DNA of 64,000 bases. Origin: Massospora cicadina (Eukaryota > Entomophthoromycota > Entomophthoromycetes > Entomophthorales > Entomophthoraceae). The DNA lies in assembly GCA_022478985.1 (NCBI GenBank), contig JAKSZP010017439.1, positions 28,771-92,770 of the forward strand, read 5' to 3'. Numbering within the stretch: position 1 is the first letter of the stretch; each line of letters starts with the position of its first letter. The notes under the pieces were generated by a model. The model had not been told where the DNA came from. It was given only the letters and a program-made list of their open reading frames with translations, and did not search any database. Positions 58,386-64,000 of the stretch are shown piece by piece. Both the position numbers and the translations under genes were made by a program.

Positions 58386-58389
58386 CTCT

Positions 58390-58860
58390 TCATGACTGAA
58401 GATTGCTGATTAGGAAATTAGATCCCAAAATTAGGTGGGCCAAAAGCATTCGCATACTTTTTAGATAATTGACAATCTTTACTTCTTGAAGATCTTGTGT
58501 AATGTTGGGGAGCAAATTGTTAGCTAGTTCTTGGTAAGGCTTGACTGCCTGACGTGGAGCTACCTTGGCATCAAATTCAATCATAGCCTTATCTCCCAGT
58601 AGGACTTGGGACTCATGGTAGAACACCTCAGCAAATTCCATAACTATCTCGTTACTCATAAAAATATATACATAACCTCGACCTTTTGGGTAAACAGACG
58701 CTCAAGGCCCCTAAACTCGTGTAGATTGACTTCCCATACTTCATCATAAATGTGGTGTCAAGGCTCATATGGGGCATTACTAGTCGATGCTCCACTGTCA
58801 CATATGCAGCTGATCATTTTCAAGGCCTTCAAGTGATTTAAAGCGCCCCTCATTGCTATC
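58390..58860 (-). pseudogene. Gypsy protease/RT lead-in fragment
   Basis: Open 58390-58659: EFAEVFYHESQVLLGDKAMI, then APRQAVKPYQELANNLLPNI, then the position of the conserved S.SPWAS block. This is the pattern of the segment just before RT in gypsy pol. CDSGAS near 58770 may be the protease active site. It lies 5' of gag-like sequence (58.2-58.38 kb), the reverse of the normal order, so two elements or a rearrangement are involved. Confidence 0.5.
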
Positions 58861-59399
58861 TCAAACCAACAAAAAGTGAAAATACAACCTTTTTTGTCAA
58901 AAGTATGCAGGTTCATGCTCTAAAGTTTATAGCTACTTTATCTTTAAAGCGACAGTATTAGAAGGTACCATAGTGTGAATAGGCTGGGGAAAGGGCTAGC
59001 TAGAGTGAGCGTTAGTCCTGGTGTTGGAGTTGTAGTTTATTTAGCTTCCTTGTAGCACTGAATGTAGGGGGAATAGAGGCTATTCTTTAAGGAATAAAGG
59101 TTGCGTGGATTCCCACTTCCATGATATTGTTTCTTCCTTTTTGTCCTCAAATTCTCAGTTATGGGACAGTTATCTTGGCACTAATACAACTTAACTTCCA
59201 GGATACCCAGATGTCGAAGAATGTCCACATTTTGGCTGGATGCAAACTAAAGTTGGGTAATTGGGCACTGCGCAGTCTCCTATCCATTCAGTACAGACAG
59301 CAAAGCACATTAACATCCTGACTAATTTTTTTATATTTATCATACATATTACAGTGTAAAGATTTGTAATTCCACTCATAGTCCTTAGACATCCTCATC

Positions 59400-59880
59400 C
59401 TTGGTTTGCACCAACTTCTTCATGGCTTCCATTTTTCCCCAATCTTTGTATAAATGTGTAATAGGCATCTAATTGGGCTTAGAATAAAGCCTTGGTCTGT
59501 TGGTTTGAAAAGCCAGTTTCATGGATGGCCTATATATAATGGATATGGCCTTCTTAGGCAGTAAGGGTCTGATCATGGCAATCTGAATAAGCTTGTATAA
59601 GAGGCAGTAACTTATCCCAATAGTCACACTTGATATTGTAAAGCATGGTATATTGTAGGTGTCCATTACCTTGAGTTCTCACTATATCAATAAAGCTACA
59701 TGCGTCATAGATTTGTCTATTAGGGAAGCTTGATAGCTTTTTAAAGCCAGCAATTAAACGGGGTATCAGCGTTGTAATTACAATTAGGTTTGTTGCCATT
59801 TGATAGTGTATCACTTCTATCAATGGCAAATTCCCTAATAGACTGATTTGGTTTATTTTTCCTGCTATCAAGTCTTTGAT
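59400..59880 (-). pseudogene. Gypsy integrase-like fragment
   Basis: The minus strand reads RTQGNGHLQYTMLYNIKCDY directly followed by WDKLLPLIQAYSDCHDQTLT (59565-59690). This fits the region after the catalytic Glu of gypsy integrases (ER.NGTL...DW...LPL....YN). Open for 106 codons (59554-59871). It is separate from the M2 integrase at 39-45 kb, so it belongs to another element. Confidence 0.45.
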
Positions 59881-60199
59881 GCAATCGTGAGCCCAGAGGA
59901 GGTGGTTGTGAGTAGCCTAACAGAAGCTTGTACCTCCATGAAGTTAAGTTTAATTCTTGTCATCAATGCTTGGTTTTCTGTTACTGCATCTTAGGCATAT
60001 ACCACCAAGCAGTCTATGGAAGCGTGGTGGTATTAATATTATCAGAAATTGTATATAGTGGTATATACATATTCTGCTAAGTACCGCCTGATAAGTTCAG
60101 TAGTTGTCACAGCAATATAAATTTAAGAAGTGGTTAAACAGTGGAACATTCTTTCCACAAAACATTACTTTCAAGCGATTTTTGAAAAAAACAGTTAAT

Positions 60200-62050
60200 T
60201 TTCTACCACCGCCTCACTGCATCAAATCTCCAGTTTATGTCCTTGGATCCACCACCTGCTGCCCCAGTGTGGGGCAGCGGTTCTCAACCCACTAGCATTT
60301 ACCTCTTGGCAGTAAAACACCTGTGAACTGGCTCATACATTCCACCAAATACATCTGGCATATTTGTCCTCCAAGGGACTTAGCACTACACCTTACGCGA
60401 TTCCACCCAACCCACCCACACCCCTATCCCTACCTCAATCCACTATCCACTTTTTCCTCTGCATCAAATATGGACATCTCTTACCATATGCTAATGAAAC
60501 GATTATTAAGCTGGCTGGCCACCTTCACACTGACAGAATTTATTGATTTCCGCTCATACAAGGGCTATTTTGATATAGGATTACCCACTGAAGAGGACGC
60601 GGCCGCTGCTGAAGCAACGCCCTTATTATACAAAAACATACCCATTACCACCACCTAACATGTCTCCCCACTGACACCACACTTGTGGTGAGCTTCACAA
60701 ACCTCCCCTCACACCTTCTCCCTCAAACACTCTATGAGGAGTTTTATTTCAGGGCTGTCCACTTATGGCACAGACCCCATCCTCCAATTTATTGTACCAA
60801 GTGGTGCTGAGTAACTAGCGGCAACTCAGGCAATGGCCACCATTACCCCCCACCAACTAACCATAGCCCAGCACATCCCACAATTTGCATATATCCCATA
60901 TGAACCAGACCATTTCTTTTAAGCTTACATTGACAGCGGATGCACAATTGGCCCCCTCTGACATGAGTTGGACCATACTATAAAACCATGTCAATATAAT
61001 TAAAACCATTCAATCACTTCCAACCCCACCCTTGTGGCCACACCAACAGTGTTTAAGTGGGGATTTTGGCTGACCCACCACCCAGGCTGAGTGTTCAATG
61101 AATCAGAAGCAAAATCTTGCTTCCAAGCCAAAGAAGGCCAATTTCCACCCATACCAACTAATTGGGAGAAGGTTTGGACCCATATTTAATCCAAAAATTT
61201 CCCAATCTAAAACTTACCTAACCACAGCCTCCTATCACTGAATCAATCTAAGTCAACCAAAATCCATGGGATTAATTGGATGAAGTGACAAAATCTGGTA
61301 AAATTGTTCCACCTCTGGAACTTCCAATTGATTTAGAACTTAATCTGAATTCAGGCTTTGATGCCTCACTTCCGCTTAACCAATATTTCCACAAGCCCAA
61401 TGCTACCCCTTTCTAAAATGACCACCAGCTCGCCGATGCCATGGTGGCCTCACCCAAAAATCTCCATCTTCATAAAGCTGTGGTAAAATAAGTCGCTGTA
61501 CTTAAGGGAAGGTTCCACATCATCCTGTTCCCCCTGGTTTCCCTGATAGTGCACAAAATAGATTTAAACGCCTCACTGAAACTGCCACCACCGCTGTTAA
61601 ACATGTTGCTAAACTGGCAAATTTTTCCCCTTCCACAAATGTCACCCAAGCCAACATTGCAGAATTAGTCTAGCTACCTGAAACCCATATATAAGATGAA
61701 CCATGTTGCCAAACTCATGGAGGCTATACTCCAGGCCCAGATTGTCGATTCCAGAAAATATCTGCTTTTCCTTGACCCTCACCCCGCGGTTGCCCCAACT
61801 CCCTTGCTATCTGTATTGATCCGCTTTTTCAATACAGAACCCAATGATGATCCGCCTGATCCCCCCTCCCCCTCCACCATGATGGGATAAACGGTACGCC
61901 GCTGAGTCGCCTGAAAGGTTGTTTAGTCATTTTTTATGTGTCCCACTGCTTTTTAGGGCGTTTGGTTCATGTTTTTGGTTTTTTAGTTTTGAAGTCTCTG
62001 TTTTGGTAATGTCCATCCCCTGGTTGGAATACCTCAAATAAATTTAATGG
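60200..62050 (+). mobile_element. LINE C: ORF1-only LINE-like remnant
   Basis: The plus-strand stretch 60323-60658 ends GYFDIGLPTEEDAAAAEATP, matching the LINE B ORF1 motif SWLDLGFKSKIAADEAAA. A next fragment SFTNLPSHLLPQTLYEEFYF (60696-60755) matches the RRM-like domain of LINE A and B. Further Pro/Asn-rich coding reaches 61890 (SKLMEA-like helix, end DDPPDPPSPST). The 3' end (gtccatcccctggt... aataaattt at 62010-62047) resembles that of LINE B. No endonuclease or RT is present between ORF1 and the tail, and no CCHC knuckle is seen. Confidence 0.6.
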
Positions 62051-63130
62051 CAGAAAATGTGGTAGGTCTCCAGAGTGGAACTGTTTTCTGGTCCAGTGTA
62101 TGAATTTTGACCTATTATCCTTCTGCTATCCCCAGCAAGCTGTTACACTTGCATCAAACCCAGAGCTTATTGCTCTACTTCATCAAGGTCATGTGCTTCT
62201 CCTAGAAACGTTATGGTCATTATATCTTCTAATTGTATATGTTCAATGTGATGGTGGTTTTTCAGAGGGTGGGAATACAGCCCCCAATGAATATCTAATT
62301 CCAGTGGGTTGTCATAACCATTTTATATTCTTATTCAAATAGGATTAACATGGGATTTACACCTATAGAGCATCAAAATGTAAAAATGGGGTTGCACGGA
62401 ATATAGTCAACTTACTAAATAATAGGTTCTTGCATTTAGAGACATGAGAAGCAGTGTTAAGACACCAGGAGGTCTGAAGGCTGGTCTTCGAAGCTTGCTG
62501 AAGTGGACAGGCGAGAGAAGGACTTAACCTTAATAACAGGTTCAGAGGTCCAAAAAGTTAATAGTTAGGGTCTTAACCACACTGGTTCAGAAGTCCAAAA
62601 ACAAGAGAGTGAAATTTATTAAGAGCCTAATTAAATGTAAAAGTGTAAAAGTAACTATATTGAGTAAATAATTTGCACCTTAATTAGTGCTAGTAAATAA
62701 ATGGATAAAAAAGGGATACAATGAATGATCAGTGCAAGCCCGGTTGGACTGGGGATATATTAGGAAATATTATCCTAAATTTTTAGAGAATAAAGAGAAG
62801 TAGGTAACAGATAAGGTACTCATAAGATAAGGTGAAGTTGGAGATAAGATGAGATAACATTGAAATAAGATATTCATTCCCTCCAGGGTAGAATAATAGT
62901 TGAGATGTGGATTACCAGCCTGGAGTATCAACTAGTGGAGCACTTTTATATTGCTTTACCCTAAGTTCATTCAATATTAATTGAATTTGGAAGATGCTAA
63001 GTAAATTGAAGCTAATAATGAATTTTGGGCAATAGGCCCAACAAAGCATCGATAGTAAATTAATAATGGTAGATATATGTTGAGATTGCTCAGATAAATA
63101 ATAAGTTGGAAACCTCAAGTTGAGGCTTCA
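62051..63130. other. AT-rich DNA with a short repeat, no gene
   Basis: Stops in all frames. Contains the two GGTTCAGA(G/A)GTCC motifs at 62539-62551 and 62584-62596, shared with 18.55 kb. Possibly the remains of an M1-like 3' region. Otherwise nothing recognised. Confidence 0.4.
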
Positions 63131-64000
63131 TTTAACTATTGAGAATCTCAACAACGCCCTCAAAGCCTTGACCAGGAGTGCCAATTTTTGGGTTGGTGAG
63201 AATGTAGAGAGTTTAAATGTTCAATCGGTGGAGTGGCATCCTTAGTATTGGAATTAGAATGGAAGGGCTGGTTAGGAGGATAAAATGCAGTTGATTTAGG
63301 GTTAGATTCAATCAAATTGATAACCAAATTGATGGAGATGGAGCCCATATTGGTGAGAGAGGAGCGCAAAGCTGGTGATGAGGAGATAACTGCAGTGAGA
63401 TTAAATTTAATTGATAAGGTGGTCAATATTATTGATAAAATTCATAAACTTTTGAATTAAACTATCTTGGCCATCAATTGAGTTAGCCTTAAAGTTCAAA
63501 TAGTGCAGCTCAAATTTAATTTTGATTAAAATATTTTATTAGACTTGTGATCAGGTAATTTGGCTTTTGTCTCAGTTCTGTGGCCAATATTATTAGTTGG
63601 ATTTTCAGTTAGGTTAGTTGCAAGATCTGAATCAGGCAATTTGGTTTTAAATTTAGTTAGAATTTTAAAGTCTATATTTAAACTGGCTGGATAGCTAAAG
63701 TCCTTAATATCCAGTCTATCTCCGGGTATGTATTATCATAGGTTAGATTTGGAGAGGTAACCACCAATTCAGCCTGGTTTTGGGATTTAACATCAAGGAT
63801 ATTGTGTGGGCAGAGTGACAGGTAGGCGAAGGCAGGAGCAGTTGAATACTGCTTTGTGGTAATACATAAAGGCAGTCAGATGGCAGCATCTTAGATTTTT
63901 GCAGTTTATATTAGTTTCATCAGGGGATTTTAGTTCTCTGACATTATTGGCTTATCTAAAATACTAGTAAAAATTAAACAAGGATAATAATATTAAAGAA
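63131..64000 (-). pseudogene. Possible LINE ORF1-like low-complexity remnant
   Basis: Minus-strand reading is Asn/Ser/Thr/Pro-rich (LPDSDLATNLTENPTNN near 63640; open 63160-63426 with PPNQPFHSNSNTKDATPP). The style recalls the N-terminal half of LINE A ORF1 but no domain is secure. Composition alone supports the call. Confidence 0.3.

Overview
The window is eukaryotic repeat-rich DNA. I find no intact host gene, no rRNA and no complete tRNA in 64 kb. Nearly everything recognisable is a decayed retrotransposon: Ty3/gypsy LTR elements, non-LTR (LINE) elements with ORF1 plus an endonuclease/reverse-transcriptase ORF2, two short paired-LTR elements without a clear pol, and one tRNA-like SINE candidate. 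Every long reading frame is cut by stops or frameshifts. The host is not named by anything in the sequence. A fungus with a large, TE-filled, AT-rich genome is my guess, at low confidence. Labels used below: P0-P3 are plus-strand gypsy elements, M1 and M2 minus-strand gypsy elements, C1 and C2 short-interior LTR elements, and A, B, C are LINE families.

Layout, left to right. 1-411: 3' end of a family-B LINE. 412-1389: AT-rich DNA with a minisatellite. 1390-3626: gypsy pol remnant P0, followed by a probable LTR start. 4551-13652: C1, a minus-oriented LTR element with a 0.7 kb interior, whose left LTR is split by LINE A (4772-11226). 14602-37061: a three-element nest. Outer gypsy P1 is split twice, first by M1 (15461-25015, minus strand, 5-bp duplication ggggc) and then by P2 (26458-32824, plus strand, 5-bp duplication ccatc). 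P2 itself carries a SINE candidate (28669-28851) and a 24-bp LINE-A tip (29928-29951).

37.1-59.9 kb: a second nest. The minus-strand gypsy M2 lies in dispersed pieces. LINE B (39726-45008) sits in its integrase, P3 (45729-52274) in its RNase H, and C2 (52513-54629) between its RNase H and RT. Removing the inserts conceptually makes the M2 domains run in the right order. 60.2-62.05 kb: an ORF1-only LINE-like remnant (C). The rest, to 64 kb, is AT-rich with weak ORF1-like coding.

The gypsy elements share one plan: LTR, a TGGTGCTCACTA primer-site motif, gag with an N-terminal coiled coil, aspartic protease, a beta-barrel (dUTPase-like) linker, RT, RNase H, integrase, polypurine tract, LTR. The LINEs share an ORF1 with a CCHC knuckle and an ORF2 with an endonuclease, an FADD-type RT and a C-terminal Cys/His motif. 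Target-site duplications give an order of insertion: P1 and M2 are the oldest layers, and LINE A, LINE B, M1, P2, P3, the SINE and the LINE-A tip came later.
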